Counted from the first letter of the stretch, positions 36,102-47,173 are shown. The stretch is 64,000 bases of DNA from Pseudomonas sp. ANT_H12B (GCF_008369325.1 NZ_VOBI01000009.1:1-64000); one strand, 5' to 3'. Notes: generated by a model not told the origin, from the letters alone. A program made the numbers and translations.

Positions 36102-37553
36102 TCAGAAGCCGGTTGGGGTGCGGGTGTGCCAGTCAGTGTTCAACTGATACTGATGGGCAACGTTCAACAGGCGGCCTTCCTGGAAATACGGGGCGAGCAA
36201 TTGCACGCCGACCGGCAGACCATCGACAAAACCGGCTGGCATGGACAAGCCCGGCAGACCGGCGAGGTTGGCGGTGATGGTGTAGACGTCTTCCAGATAG
36301 GCAGCGACCGGGTCGCTGTTCTTGGCGCCGAGCTTCCAGGCCGGGTTCGGCGTGGTTGGGCCGAGGATGATGTCGACCTCATTGAAGGCCGCCATGAAGT
36401 CGTTCTTGATCAAGCGACGAATCTTTTGGGCCTTCAGGTAGTAGGCGTCGTAGTAACCGGCCGACAGCGCGTAAGCACCGACCATGATCCGGCGTTGCAC
36501 TTCCGGGCCGAAACCTTCGGCGCGGGAACGCTTGTACAGGTCTTCCAGGTTTTTCGGGTCTTCGCAGCGATGGCCGAAACGCACGCCGTCGAAGCGCGAC
36601 AGGTTGGAAGACGCTTCTGCCGGGGCGATCACGTAGTACGCAGGGATCGCGTGCTGCATGTTCGGCAGGCTGATTTCCTTGACCACCGCACCGAGCTTTT
36701 CCAGCTCCTTGACGCTGTTGTGGATCAACTCGGCGATGCGCGGGTCGAGACCGGCGCTGAAGTATTCCTTCGGCACGCCGATGCGCAAGCCTTGCAGCGA
36801 ACCGTTGAGGCCGGCGCTGTAATCAGGCACGGGCTCGTCGATGCTGGTGGAGTCCTGCGGGTCGAAACCGGCCATGCCTTGCAGCAGGATGGCGCAGTCT
36901 TCGGCAGTGCGAGCCAGCGGGCCGCCCTGATCGAGGCTGGAGGCGTAAGCGATCATGCCCCAGCGCGAAACACGACCGTACGTCGGTTTCAAGCCGGTGA
37001 GGTTGGTCAGGGCCGCGGGCTGACGGATCGAGCCGCCGGTGTCGGTGCCGGTGGCCGCAGGCAGCAGGCGAGCGGCGACCGCAGCAGCGGAGCCGCCGGA
37101 GGAGCCGCCCGGAACATGTTCCAGGTTCCACGGGTTTTTCACCGCGCCGTAGTAGCTCGACTCGTTGGCTGAACCCATGGCGAATTCATCCATGTTGGTC
37201 TTGCCCAGGGTCACGGCCCCGGCAGCGGCCAGCTTGGCGACGACAGTGGCGTCGTACGGTGCTTTAAAGTTGTCGAGCATCTTCGAGCCGCAGCTGGTGC
37301 GGATGCCTTGGGTGCAGAACAGATCTTTGTGGGCGATCGGCGCGCCGAGCAGGGCGCCGCTCTCACCATTGGCCCGGCGTGCGTCAGCGGCTTTCGCCTG
37401 CGCAAGCGCCAGGTCTTCGGTGATGCTGATGAAACTGTTGAGCTGCGGATCGAGCTGGGCGATACGCGCCAGCAGGGTTTTGGTCAGCTCTTCGGAAGAA
37501 AACTTTTTATCGGCGAGTCCGCGGGCGATCTCGGCCAGAGTCAATTGATGCAT
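36102..37553 (-). CDS. gatA: Asp-tRNA(Asn)/Glu-tRNA(Gln) amidotransferase subunit A
   Basis: This is the 483-residue glutaminase/amidase subunit. The amidase signature [20 protein letters not shown] holds the cis-Ser, and [20 protein letters not shown] the nucleophile Ser; the catalytic Lys is in [17 protein letters not shown]. It supplies ammonia from glutamine to GatB. The gene lies 16 bases after gatC. Confidence 0.96.
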   Translation of the reverse strand: MHQLTLAEIARGLADKKFSSEELTKTLLARIAQLDPQLNSFISITEDLALAQAKAADARRANGESGALLGAPIAHKDLFCTQGIRTSCGSKMLDNFKAPYDATVVAKLAAAGAVTLGKTNMDEFAMGSANESSYYGAVKNPWNLEHVPGGSSGGSAAAVAARLLPAATGTDTGGSIRQPAALTNLTGLKPTYGRVSRWGMIAYASSLDQGGPLARTAEDCAILLQGMAGFDPQDSTSIDEPVPDYSAGLNGSLQGLRIGVPKEYFSAGLDPRIAELIHNSVKELEKLGAVVKEISLPNMQHAIPAYYVIAPAEASSNLSRFDGVRFGHRCEDPKNLEDLYKRSRAEGFGPEVQRRIMVGAYALSAGYYDAYYLKAQKIRRLIKNDFMAAFNEVDIILGPTTPNPAWKLGAKNSDPVAAYLEDVYTITANLAGLPGLSMPAGFVDGLPVGVQLLAPYFQEGRLLNVAHQYQLNTDWHTRTPTGF

Positions 37554-37569
37554 TGCAGGCTCTTTCCCT

Positions 37570-37857
37570 TTAGTCGATGACTTTCGGAACCAGATACAGG
37601 CCGTTTTCGACCGCTGGTGCGATGGACTGATAAGCCTCGCGATGATTGGTTTCGGTCACGACGTCCGCACGCAGACGCTGGCTGGCTTCCAGTGGGTGGG
37701 CGAGCGGCTCGATACCGTCGGTATTGACCGCCTGCATTTCGTCGACCAGCCCGAGAATGCTGTTCAGGGCCGAAGTGATGTGTGGAAGATCGGCATCATT
37801 AAGGCCAAGACAGGCCAGATGAGCGATTTTTTCCACGTCGGAGCGTTCAAGCGCCAT
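37570..37857 (-). CDS. gatC: Asp-tRNA(Asn)/Glu-tRNA(Gln) amidotransferase subunit C
   Basis: This 95-residue small subunit wraps around GatA and stabilises the complex. The opening [20 protein letters not shown], the middle [20 protein letters not shown] and [11 protein letters not shown] at the end match GatC. It is the first gene of gatCAB and divergent from mreB across 214 bases, which hold both promoters. Confidence 0.95.
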   Translation of the reverse strand: MALERSDVEKIAHLACLGLNDADLPHITSALNSILGLVDEMQAVNTDGIEPLAHPLEASQRLRADVVTETNHREAYQSIAPAVENGLYLVPKVID

Positions 37858-38059
37858 GGGATTCTCCAGTGGAAGGAAAACAGAACGGATGCTATCCGTG
37901 TGTTAGATTGTCGGAACACTACCGCATTTCTACGGTCATAAGGCCGCGATTGTGGGGGTTGGTGCACAGAAAAGCGGCCAATTTAACATATTGGCGCCTT
38001 GCCCAAAATCCCTGTCGTTGTTAGAGTTTGCCGCACTTTTTTACCCACGCGTTGCCTAG

Positions 38060-39109
<1,050 letters not shown>

Positions 39110-39141
39110 TCTCGCCGGTTGCATCTATGCTGTTGGCGCGC

Positions 39142-39165
39142 AGGCAGCACTTTGCAGTGCTGCCT
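39142..39165 (+). terminator. hairpin between mreB and mreC
   Basis: A perfect 10-bp stem AGGCAGCACT / AGTGCTGCCT with a 4-base TTGC loop is followed by GTTGGCGTTTATCTT. The T-run is weak, so partial termination or mRNA processing is more likely than full stop. Confidence 0.55.
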
Positions 39166-39251
39166 GTTGGCGTTTATCTTCTGTCAGTCTGCATCCAGGC
39201 CGGTTTGATGCCGTATGAATAAAGAAAACATTTGCCTGGGAGGAGCGGCTT

Positions 39252-40412
39252 ATTAAACCGCTTTTCACCAAAGGGCCCTCACTGGGCGTGCGCTTGTTGG
39301 TGCTGGTCGTGCTGTCGGTCGCGCTGATGGTGGTCGATGCCCGCTTCACACTGTTCAAGCCAGTGCGTAGCCAAATGTCGCTGGTGCTGATGCAGTCTTA
39401 CTGGATCACCGACCTGCCACAGCGGCTATGGCAGGGTGTGGCCAGCCAATTTGGCAGCCGTACCGAACTCGTCGCCGAAAACGAAAAACTCAAGACCGAA
39501 AACCTGCTGTTGCAGGGCCGCATGCAAAAGCTTGCCGCCCTGACCGAGCAGAACGTTCGGCTGCGCGAGTTGCTCAACTCTTCCGCGCTGGTCAACGAGA
39601 AGGTTGAAGTCGCCGAGTTGATCGGCATGGACCCCAACCCCTTCACCCATCGCATCATCATCAATAAAGGTGAGCGCGACGGCGTGGTCCTCGGCCAACC
39701 GGTACTCGATGCCCGTGGCCTGATGGGCCAGGTGGTCGAGTTGATGCCGTATACCTCTCGCGTCCTGCTTCTGACCGACACGACTCACAGCATTCCGGTG
39801 CAGGTGAATCGCAACGGCCTGCGGGCAATCGCCAGCGGTACCGGCAACCCGGAACGTCTGGAATTGCGTCACGTCGCAGACACGGCCGATATCAAAGAAG
39901 GCGATCTGCTGGTCAGCTCCGGCTTGGGTCAGCGGTTCCCGGCGGGTTACCCGGTGGCGACGGTCAAGGAAGTGATACACGATTCCGGTCAGCCTTTCGC
40001 GATTGTCCGCGCTGTGCCGACCGCAGCCTTGAACCGCAGCCGTTATCTACTGCTGGTGTTCACCGACAGCCGCACCGCCGAAGAGCGCGCCAACGACGCC
40101 GCACAGGCTCAGGAAGCGCTGGACCAGCATGGCGGCGGGCCGATTATTCCAGCGACGGTGCCCAAACCTGCCATTGTCCCGGCTGCTGTTGCAGCTCCCG
40201 CTGTACCGGCTGCTCCGGCCGCTGCGCCTGCCGCTACAGCGTCGGTCAAGCCTGCCGCAACCCCGGCCAAGCCTGCTGCCGCGCATCCTGCTGCTGCCAA
40301 ACCGCCCGCGACACCTGCAGCCGCCAAACCGCCGGCAGCGCAACCCGCTGTCGTGAAGCCTGCTGCCAAACCGCCTGTCTCCGCGCCGGCTACCACTGGG
40401 GGACGAGAATAA
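39252..40412 (+). CDS. mreC: rod shape-determining protein MreC, with an AUU start codon
   Basis: This bitopic inner-membrane protein of 386 residues links MreB to the wall machinery. The start is placed at ATT 39252, giving (M)KPLFTKGPSLGVRLLVL. E. coli MreC begins MKPIFSRGPSLQIRL, so the 12 residues before the first standard start (GTG 39288) are conserved. GGGAGGAG lies eight bases before the ATT; nothing similar precedes 39288. One helix (residues 13-31), a coiled coil (ENEKLKTENLLLQGRMQKLA) and the beta-domain follow. The last 95 residues or so are a low-complexity Ala/Pro/Lys tail. Confidence 0.9.
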   Translation: MKPLFTKGPSLGVRLLVLVVLSVALMVVDARFTLFKPVRSQMSLVLMQSYWITDLPQRLWQGVASQFGSRTELVAENEKLKTENLLLQGRMQKLAALTEQNVRLRELLNSSALVNEKVEVAELIGMDPNPFTHRIIINKGERDGVVLGQPVLDARGLMGQVVELMPYTSRVLLLTDTTHSIPVQVNRNGLRAIASGTGNPERLELRHVADTADIKEGDLLVSSGLGQRFPAGYPVATVKEVIHDSGQPFAIVRAVPTAALNRSRYLLLVFTDSRTAEERANDAAQAQEALDQHGGGPIIPATVPKPAIVPAAVAAPAVPAAPAAAPAATASVKPAATPAKPAAAHPAAAKPPATPAAAKPPAAQPAVVKPAAKPPVSAPATTGGRE

Positions 40413-40903
40413 TGGTGGGTGCTACTTCATCCCGAAACGGCTGGATGGTCTGGCTGACGTTTGCCGTTGGCATGCTGCTCAGCGTTTCACCGCTGCCGCA
40501 ATTCATGGAAATCCTCCGCCCGTTGTGGCTGGCCTTGCTGCTGGCCTTCTGGGCGTTGGTCTTGCCGCAAAAAGTCGGCATGGTCACCGCGTGGTGCCTG
40601 GGTCTGGCTGAAGACGTTCTCTACGGCACGCTGTTGGGCCAGAATGCATTGATCCTGACGCTCATCACCTTCCTGGTGCTGTCGCTGCAACAGCGCCTGC
40701 GCATGTTCCCGATGTGGCAGCAGTGCCTGGTGATCCTGGTGATCTTCGGCCTCGCGCAGCTTGTACAACTCTGGCTCAGCGCCCTGACCGGCAACCGTCA
40801 GCCGACGCTGGCGCTGGTCTTGCCGGCACTGGTCAGCGCATTGCTCTGGCCGTGGATCAGCTTCGGTTTGCGCGGGTTGTGTCGACGCTACAAAATTAAT
40901 TAA
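40412..40903 (+). CDS. mreD: rod shape-determining protein MreD
   Basis: This 163-residue protein has about five to six membrane helices and belongs to the elongasome with MreC and RodA/PBP2. Typical parts are WLTFAVGMLLSVSPLPQFME and WCLGLAEDVLYGTLLGQNAL. The ATG overlaps the mreC TAA by one base (TAATG), so the two are translationally coupled. Confidence 0.93.
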   Translation: MVGATSSRNGWMVWLTFAVGMLLSVSPLPQFMEILRPLWLALLLAFWALVLPQKVGMVTAWCLGLAEDVLYGTLLGQNALILTLITFLVLSLQQRLRMFPMWQQCLVILVIFGLAQLVQLWLSALTGNRQPTLALVLPALVSALLWPWISFGLRGLCRRYKIN

Positions 40904-40929
40904 TTCGGTCAGGCATGTGCCCGCACCGG

Positions 40930-41084
40930 TGCCCTGCCTCGCAAGTACGTTCCTTTTTGGCGAGTGGCTGTTGTTGCCAGACAAGGCGCCGCGACGAGTC
41001 ATAGCTCGCTATGGCGAGGAGCGGCAACGCAGTATGACAACAAAAGACGCCGCCAAAAAAGAACAGTATTTGTGAGGCAGGGCA
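40930..41084. repeat. 155-bp imperfect palindromic element between mreD and maf
   Basis: The outer arms TGCCCTGCCTCGCAAGTACG and TGCCCTGCCTCACAAATACT (the latter on the other strand) are inverted, with homology going on for about 50 bases inward. The centre at about 41007 is the small palindrome CATAGC-TC-GCTATG. No ORF of interest is inside. It looks like a MITE-like element or a long structured RNA. It ends about 20 bases before the maf start codon and would be transcribed into the maf leader. Confidence 0.7.
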
Positions 41085-41104
41085 CTAAACAGGGAGATGT
41101 CTTG

Positions 41105-41701
41105 ATGAAACAGCTATTCCTCGCCTCAGGCTCGCCGCGTCGGCGTGAACTGCTCACGCAGATCGGCGTGCCGTTCTCCGCCATCAGCGCAGATATCGAT
41201 GAAACCCCTTTGAATCACGAATCGCCGTCGGCCTATGTCGAGCGCCTCGCGCGCGGCAAGGCTGAAGCCGGGCGCGGCGCTGTCGTGTCCGACGTAGACT
41301 TCTGTGTGCTGGGCGCTGATACCGCTGTAGTGCTGAACGGGAAAATTCTCGGCAAACCGGTGGACGAAGCCGACGCGTGCGCCATGCTTATGATGCTGGC
41401 CGGTCAAGAGCACGAAGTGTTGACGGCCATTGCTGTGCTTGACGGCGAGCGTTGCGAGTCACGGGTTGTGCGCAGTCTGGTGCGTTTTCGCCCCATCGGC
41501 CGCGATGAAGCGGCGGCCTACTGGGCCAGCGGCGAGCCGCGGGACAAGGCGGGTGGCTACGGTATTCAAGGGCTGGGCGCGGTGTTTGTCGCCCAGATGA
41601 ATGGAAGCTACTCGGCGGTGGTTGGACTGCCGCTGTGCGAAACCTCGGAGCTGCTCGGCCATTTCGGCATACCCTGTTGGCAAACCCTTAACGCGCGCTG
41701 A
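41105..41701 (+). CDS. maf: Maf-family nucleoside triphosphate pyrophosphatase (YhdE type)
   Basis: This 198-residue enzyme hydrolyses non-canonical or dTTP/UTP-type nucleotides to the monophosphate. The opening [20 protein letters not shown] is the Maf signature. The catalytic region [11 protein letters not shown] and [20 protein letters not shown], and later [16 protein letters not shown], are intact. The ATG at 41105 has AGGGAG upstream. It sits in the conserved order mreD-maf-rng. Confidence 0.93.
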   Translation: MKQLFLASGSPRRRELLTQIGVPFSAISADIDETPLNHESPSAYVERLARGKAEAGRGAVVSDVDFCVLGADTAVVLNGKILGKPVDEADACAMLMMLAGQEHEVLTAIAVLDGERCESRVVRSLVRFRPIGRDEAAAYWASGEPRDKAGGYGIQGLGAVFVAQMNGSYSAVVGLPLCETSELLGHFGIPCWQTLNAR

Positions 41702-41758
41702 GCGTCGTACTGACAAGATGCGGCCATTATCGTGAACATGCCTGAACGAGACCCTGCC

Positions 41759-43216
41759 ATGAGTGAAGAGATCCTGATCAACATCACGCCGATGGAATCG
41801 CGCGTGGCGGTGGTTGAAAACGGTGTCCTGCAAGAGGTCCACGTAGAGCGCACGCAAAAACGCGGGATAGTCGGCAACATCTACAAAGGCAAGGTCGTGC
41901 GGGTACTGCCGGGTATGCAGGCGGCATTCGTCGACATCGGTCTGGACCGCGCCGCGTTCATTCATGCCTCGGAAATTTCCCTGCGTGAAGGCCCGACGGT
42001 AGAGAGCATCAGTTCGCTGGTTCACGAAGGCCAGAGCCTGGTGGTGCAAGTCACCAAGGACCCGATCGGTTCCAAAGGTGCACGCCTGACAACCCAGTTG
42101 TCGATTCCCTCGCGTTATCTGGTGTACATGCCGCGCACTGCCCACGTCGGCATTTCCCTGAAGATTGAGGACGAAGCCGAGCGCGAACGCCTCAAGCAAG
42201 TGGTCACCGATTGCGTGGCCAAAGAAGGCATCAAGGAAGCCGGAGGCTTCATCCTGCGAACCGCCGCCGAAGGCGCGGGTGCTGATGAAATCCTGATGGA
42301 CATCCGCTACCTGCGCAGGCTTTGGGATCAGATCAACGAGCAGATCAAAACCATCAGCGCGCCGAGCGTGATCTACGAAGACCTCGGCCTGGCGCTGCGG
42401 ACCTTGCGTGACTTGGTGAGCCCGAAGATCGAAAAGATCCGGATCGACTCCCGGGAAACCTTCCAGAAAACCACGCAGTTCGTCGCTGAACTGATGCCCG
42501 AAATCGCTGATCGTCTCGAGCACTACCCAGGTGAGCGGCCGATTTTCGACCTGTACGGCGTCGAAGATGAAATCCAGAAAGCCCTCGAACGCAAAGTCCC
42601 GCTGAAGTCCGGCGGTTATCTGGTGGTCGATCCGGCGGAAGCCATGAGCACCATCGACGTCAACACCGGGGCGTTCGTCGGTCACCGCAATCTCGAAGAA
42701 ACCATTTTCAAGACCAATCTAGAAGCCGCGACCGCCATTGCTCGTCAGCTGCGCCTGCGTAATCTGGGCGGGATCATCATCATCGACTTCATCGACATGG
42801 AAGACGAAGAGCACCAGCGTCAGGTGTTGCGCACACTCGAGAAGCAACTGGAGCGCGATCACGCCAAGACCAACATCATCGGGATTACCGAGTTGGGCCT
42901 GGTGCAGATGACCCGCAAGCGCACTCGCGAAAGTCTCGAACAAGTGCTGTGCGAACCGTGCAGCAGTTGCCAGGGTCGCGGCAAGCTCAAGACGCCTGAA
43001 ACGGTTTGCTACGAGATCTTCCGCGAAATCCTGCGAGAGGCGCGCGCCTATCAGGCCGAAGGCTATCGTGTATTGGCCAACCAGAAAGTCGTCGACCGTT
43101 TGCTCGATGAAGAGTCGGGCAACGTTGCCGAGCTGGAAGGCTTTATCGGACGCACCATTCGGTTCCAGGTGGAAACCATGTATTCCCAGGAACAATACGA
43201 CGTGGTGCTGCTCTGA
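41759..43216 (+). CDS. rng: ribonuclease G
   Basis: This 485-residue endoribonuclease cuts single-stranded A/U-rich RNA and matures 16S rRNA. The S1 domain (residues 38-120) starts IVGNIYKGKVVRVLPGMQAA. The DNase-I-like catalytic region has VVDPAEAMSTIDVNTGAF (metal-binding Asp) and DFIDMEDEEHQ, and the zinc-link motif is CEPCSSCQGRGKLKT. ATG 41759 (MSEEILINITPMESRVAVVE) aligns with E. coli RNase G; a GTG at 41732 is less likely. Confidence 0.95.
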   Translation: MSEEILINITPMESRVAVVENGVLQEVHVERTQKRGIVGNIYKGKVVRVLPGMQAAFVDIGLDRAAFIHASEISLREGPTVESISSLVHEGQSLVVQVTKDPIGSKGARLTTQLSIPSRYLVYMPRTAHVGISLKIEDEAERERLKQVVTDCVAKEGIKEAGGFILRTAAEGAGADEILMDIRYLRRLWDQINEQIKTISAPSVIYEDLGLALRTLRDLVSPKIEKIRIDSRETFQKTTQFVAELMPEIADRLEHYPGERPIFDLYGVEDEIQKALERKVPLKSGGYLVVDPAEAMSTIDVNTGAFVGHRNLEETIFKTNLEAATAIARQLRLRNLGGIIIIDFIDMEDEEHQRQVLRTLEKQLERDHAKTNIIGITELGLVQMTRKRTRESLEQVLCEPCSSCQGRGKLKTPETVCYEIFREILREARAYQAEGYRVLANQKVVDRLLDEESGNVAELEGFIGRTIRFQVETMYSQEQYDVVLL

Positions 43217-43292
43217 ATCGCTGTATTTCACTCTTTACTAGAACGGCTGGCTTCAGCTTTTTGCAGTATTTTTGCCATGGGAGCCAACTGAC

Positions 43293-46200
43293 ATGGAACG
43301 TCTGACACGCATTTTGGCCGCACTGACCCGCTGGGGTCTGGGCCTGTGCGCGTTGGTATTGGTGTTGATGGCGTTGTACGTCAGCCTCGGCCGAGAGCTG
43401 ACGCCGCTAGTGGCCGAGTACCGTACCGAAGTTGAAACCAAGGCGAGCGCTGCCTTGGGCATGCCGTTGAATATCGGCGAACTGGAAGGCAACTGGAGCG
43501 GTTTTGCGCCGATTCTGCTGGCTCACGACGTGATGGTTGGCGAGGGCGCCAATGCCTTGCGCCTGGATCAGGTGCGAGCGGTGCCGGATCTGTGGGCCAG
43601 CCTGATGGCTCGCGAAGTGCGCATCGCGCACCTGGAACTCAACGGCCTGAAGATCAGCCTCAAGGAAGGCGAAGACGGCCATTGGGCGCTGGAAGGTTTA
43701 CCGGTGCAGCAGGATCAGCCGCTGGCCCCGGAACAGTTGCTCAATCGCATGCAGATGGTCCAGCAGTTGTCGGTACTCGACAGCCAGGTGACCTTGCAAC
43801 CACTTGAGCATCCGCCTCTCACCCTGACGTACGTTGGCCTGAACCTGAAAACCGGCGCCTCCCGTCAGCGACTTGATGCGCGTTTGACCCTGCCCGACGG
43901 TCAGCCGGTGGCCATGAGCCTGCGCACCCGCCTAAGCGCCAGCCAGTGGAAGGATGGCGAGGCGCAGGCTTATGTGAGCCTGCCGCAAAGCGACTGGTCT
44001 AAATGGTTGCCCGAACGCCTGACCCAACAGTGGAATTTCTCCGAGATCAAGGCCGGTGGCGAGCTCTGGGTCAACTGGAGCAAGGGTGCCCTGCAAAGCG
44101 CCGCGGTTCGCTTGAACGCGCCGCAACTCAAGGGTGCCTACGCCGAGCGCAAGCCGATCCAGATCAATAATCTGGCGCTCAACGGGTATTTTCAGCGCAG
44201 TTCCGAAGGCGTCCTGCTGACTCTGGATTCGCTGGCCATGAACCTCGGCGAGACCCGCTGGGAATCGCACTTGCAACTCAGGCAAAGCGCGGCCACCGAC
44301 AAATCCGAGGAGCTTTGGCATTTGCAAGCCGACCGCCTCGACCTCACCCCGATCACGCCGCTGCTCAATGCCTTGGGGCCGCTGCCTGAAGGCGTTGCTA
44401 CGGCGGTCGAGCGTCTGAAAGTGACCGGTGGTTTACGCAACGTGTTGATGGACTTCCGGCCCAACGCGACCGACGACAGCAAATTCAGCTTTGCCGCCAA
44501 TCTGGATCGGGTAGGCTTCGATGCCTATCACGGCGCACCGGCGGCGCGAAATGTCAGCGGCAGTATCAGCGGCGACCTGGGGCAGGGTGAGCTGCGGATG
44601 GACAGCAAAGACTTTGTCCTGCATCTGGACCCGATCTTCGCCAAGCCATGGCAATACATTCAGGCCAACGCCCGGTTGACCTGGAAACTCGATAAAGAAG
44701 GTTTCACCCTGATTGCGCCGTACCTGAAGGTGTTGGGTGAAGAGGGCAAGATTGCTGGCGACTTCCTGATCCGCCTGCATTTCGATCACACCCAGGAAGA
44801 CTACATGGACCTGCGGGTCGGTCTGGTGGACGGTGACGGTCGTTACACCGCCAAGTACCTGCCGACAATGCTCAGCCCGGCGCTGGACGAATGGCTGCGT
44901 ACGGCGATTCTAAAAGGCGCGGTGGACCAAGGCTTCTTCCAGTACCAGGGTTCGCTGAACCACGGCGCCGCCGAGACGGCTCGCAGCATCAGCCTGTTCT
45001 TCAAGGTTCACGATGCCGAACTGGCTTTCCAGCCGGGCTGGCCACATGTCAGCAAGGTTACGGGGGACGTGTTCGTTGAAGACAGCGGTGTGCGGATTTT
45101 GGCCAGCAAGGGGCAGTTGCTCGACACCCAGGTTCGCGACATCTACGTCAACATCCCCCACGTGCCTGCCGGGCAGAACTCCCATTTGTACCTCGACGGT
45201 GCGTTCGCTGGTGGGTTGGGTGATGGCCTGAAAATTCTTCAGCAAGCGCCGATCGGTACAGCCGAGACCTTCGCCGGTTGGGAAGGCGAGGGCGATCTGC
45301 AGGGCAAGTTGAAACTGGATATCCCGCTGGCCAAAGGTGAACAACCGAAGATCCTCGTCGACTTCAAAACCGCCAAGGCCCGCCTGAAACTGGCCGAACC
45401 GACCCTGGAACTTACACAGCTCAAAGGCGATTTTCGCTTTGACAGCGACAAGGGTTTGAGCGGGCAGAAGATCACCGCACGGGCTTTCGACAAACCCGTA
45501 ACCGCACAGATTTTCGCCGATGGCAGCCCGGGCAACATCAAGACTCGCGTCGCCGCATCGGGTCAGGTTGAGGTCAAGAAACTCACCGACTGGCTGAGCG
45601 TGACTCAGCCGTTGCCGGTGTCCGGTTTGATCCCGTATCAATTGCAACTGAACCTTGATGGCGCCGACAGTCAATTGATGGTCAGTTCCAGCCTCGAAGG
45701 CGTAGCGGTCGATTTGCCAGCACCGTTCGGCATGGCGGCCGACGCGAGGCGCGACACCACGTTCCGCATGACCCTGCAAGGGCCGGAGCGGCGCTATTGG
45801 GTCAACTACGGTGAGCTGGCGAACTTCACGTTTGCAGCTCCGACCGGTAATTTTGCTGAAGGTCGCGGTGAATTGTTCCTCGGTGGCGGCAACGCCGTGC
45901 TGCCCGGCGCCAAAGGCTTGCGTGTACGTGGCGTGCTCTCGGAACTGGATGTCGGCCCGTGGAAAGACCTGGTGGACAAGTATGCGGGCCAGGATCCGGG
46001 CGGCAGTGCCAAACAGTTGCTCAGCAGCGCCGATTTCAAGGTCGGCAAGCTCAGCGGTATCGGCACCACGCTCGATCAGGCGTCGGTGCAATTGAACCGA
46101 AAACCGGCCGCGTGGGCCTTGCAGCTCGACAGTCAGCAGGTCAAGGGCGCCGCCAACATCCCCGATGCGAAAGCCGCGCCGATTGCGATCAATCTGCACT

Positions 46201-47096
46201 ACGTACGTTTGCCGGCGCCAGATCCAACGGTTTTGGCTGACGAGAACTCACCGGACCCGCTGGCAACGGTGGACCCGACCAAAATCCCGGCGCTGGATAT
46301 CACCATCAACCAGCTGTTCCAGGGCCAGGATCTGGTGGGCGGCTGGTCGCTGAAGGTTCGTCCGACCGCTAAGGGCATTGCGCTCAATGCGCTGGATCTG
46401 GGCCTCAAGGGCATCCTGTTGCAGGGCAGCGGCGGATGGGAAGGTGTGCCCGGTTCGTCCACAAGTTGGTACAAGGGCCGGATTAGCGGCAAAAACCTCG
46501 CCGATGTGTTGAAGGGCTGGGGTTTTGCACCAAGCGTCACCAGTGAAGAATTTCATATGGATGTCGATGGCCGCTGGCCGGGTTCGCCGGCCTGGCTGGC
46601 CACCAAGCGCTTCTCCGGAACCCTTGATGCTTCGTTGAATAAGGGCCAGTTTGTTGAAGTCGAGGGCAGCGCTCAGGCGTTGCGGGTATTTGGCCTGCTC
46701 AACTTCAACTCCATCGGCCGCCGTCTGCGTCTGGACTTCTCCGATCTGTTTGGTAAAGGCCTGAGTTATGACCGGGTCAAGGGCCTGCTGGTGGCGACCA
46801 ACGGGGTATACGTAACCCGTGAGCCGATCTTGCTGACCGGCCCGTCGAGCAATATTGAGCTCAACGGTACTCTGGATCTGGTGGGCGATAAGGTCGATGC
46901 CAAGTTGTTGGTCACCTTGCCGGTGTCCAATAATCTGCCAATCGCTGCGCTGATCGTCGGCGCACCGGCCATCGGCGGGGCGTTGTTCCTGATCGACAAG
47001 CTGATCGGTGACCGCGTGGCGCGTTTTGCCAGCGTGAAATACACCGTCAAAGGCCCTTGGAAAGAGCCGAAAATCACCTTTGACAAGCCTTTTTGA
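43293..47096 (+). CDS. yhdP: YhdP-family AsmA-like inner-membrane protein
   Basis: This 1267-residue protein has one N-terminal membrane helix (residues 10-30) and a very long periplasmic body with the DUF3971 and AsmA-like C-terminal domains. The final stretch KLLVTLPVSNNLPIAALIVG...GGALFLIDKLIG is typical. YhdP, TamB and YdbH act redundantly in moving phospholipids toward the outer membrane in E. coli. ATG 43293 (MERLTRILAALTRWGLGLCA) has GGGAG upstream. It follows rng by 76 bases and probably shares its transcript. Confidence 0.9.
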   Translation: MERLTRILAALTRWGLGLCALVLVLMALYVSLGRELTPLVAEYRTEVETKASAALGMPLNIGELEGNWSGFAPILLAHDVMVGEGANALRLDQVRAVPDLWASLMAREVRIAHLELNGLKISLKEGEDGHWALEGLPVQQDQPLAPEQLLNRMQMVQQLSVLDSQVTLQPLEHPPLTLTYVGLNLKTGASRQRLDARLTLPDGQPVAMSLRTRLSASQWKDGEAQAYVSLPQSDWSKWLPERLTQQWNFSEIKAGGELWVNWSKGALQSAAVRLNAPQLKGAYAERKPIQINNLALNGYFQRSSEGVLLTLDSLAMNLGETRWESHLQLRQSAATDKSEELWHLQADRLDLTPITPLLNALGPLPEGVATAVERLKVTGGLRNVLMDFRPNATDDSKFSFAANLDRVGFDAYHGAPAARNVSGSISGDLGQGELRMDSKDFVLHLDPIFAKPWQYIQANARLTWKLDKEGFTLIAPYLKVLGEEGKIAGDFLIRLHFDHTQEDYMDLRVGLVDGDGRYTAKYLPTMLSPALDEWLRTAILKGAVDQGFFQYQGSLNHGAAETARSISLFFKVHDAELAFQPGWPHVSKVTGDVFVEDSGVRILASKGQLLDTQVRDIYVNIPHVPAGQNSHLYLDGAFAGGLGDGLKILQQAPIGTAETFAGWEGEGDLQGKLKLDIPLAKGEQPKILVDFKTAKARLKLAEPTLELTQLKGDFRFDSDKGLSGQKITARAFDKPVTAQIFADGSPGNIKTRVAASGQVEVKKLTDWLSVTQPLPVSGLIPYQLQLNLDGADSQLMVSSSLEGVAVDLPAPFGMAADARRDTTFRMTLQGPERRYWVNYGELANFTFAAPTGNFAEGRGELFLGGGNAVLPGAKGLRVRGVLSELDVGPWKDLVDKYAGQDPGGSAKQLLSSADFKVGKLSGIGTTLDQASVQLNRKPAAWALQLDSQQVKGAANIPDAKAAPIAINLHYVRLPAPDPTVLADENSPDPLATVDPTKIPALDITINQLFQGQDLVGGWSLKVRPTAKGIALNALDLGLKGILLQGSGGWEGVPGSSTSWYKGRISGKNLADVLKGWGFAPSVTSEEFHMDVDGRWPGSPAWLATKRFSGTLDASLNKGQFVEVEGSAQALRVFGLLNFNSIGRRLRLDFSDLFGKGLSYDRVKGLLVATNGVYVTREPILLTGPSSNIELNGTLDLVGDKVDAKLLVTLPVSNNLPIAALIVGAPAIGGALFLIDKLIGDRVARFASVKYTVKGPWKEPKITFDKPF

Positions 47097-47173
47097 CTTT
47101 CTTTCTCTGAGCCCACGTCCTTGGCTGATGGAGTAGCATGGTCAAAGACTTTTATGTGGCGACGCGGGTTTAT

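Noticed and set aside
34529..36277. 582-codon plus-strand frame opposite gatB
   Set aside because: Antisense to a conserved gene, starts within a repeat, no domain seen.
41459..42685. 408-codon minus-strand frame opposite rng
   Set aside because: Antisense shadow of RNase G.
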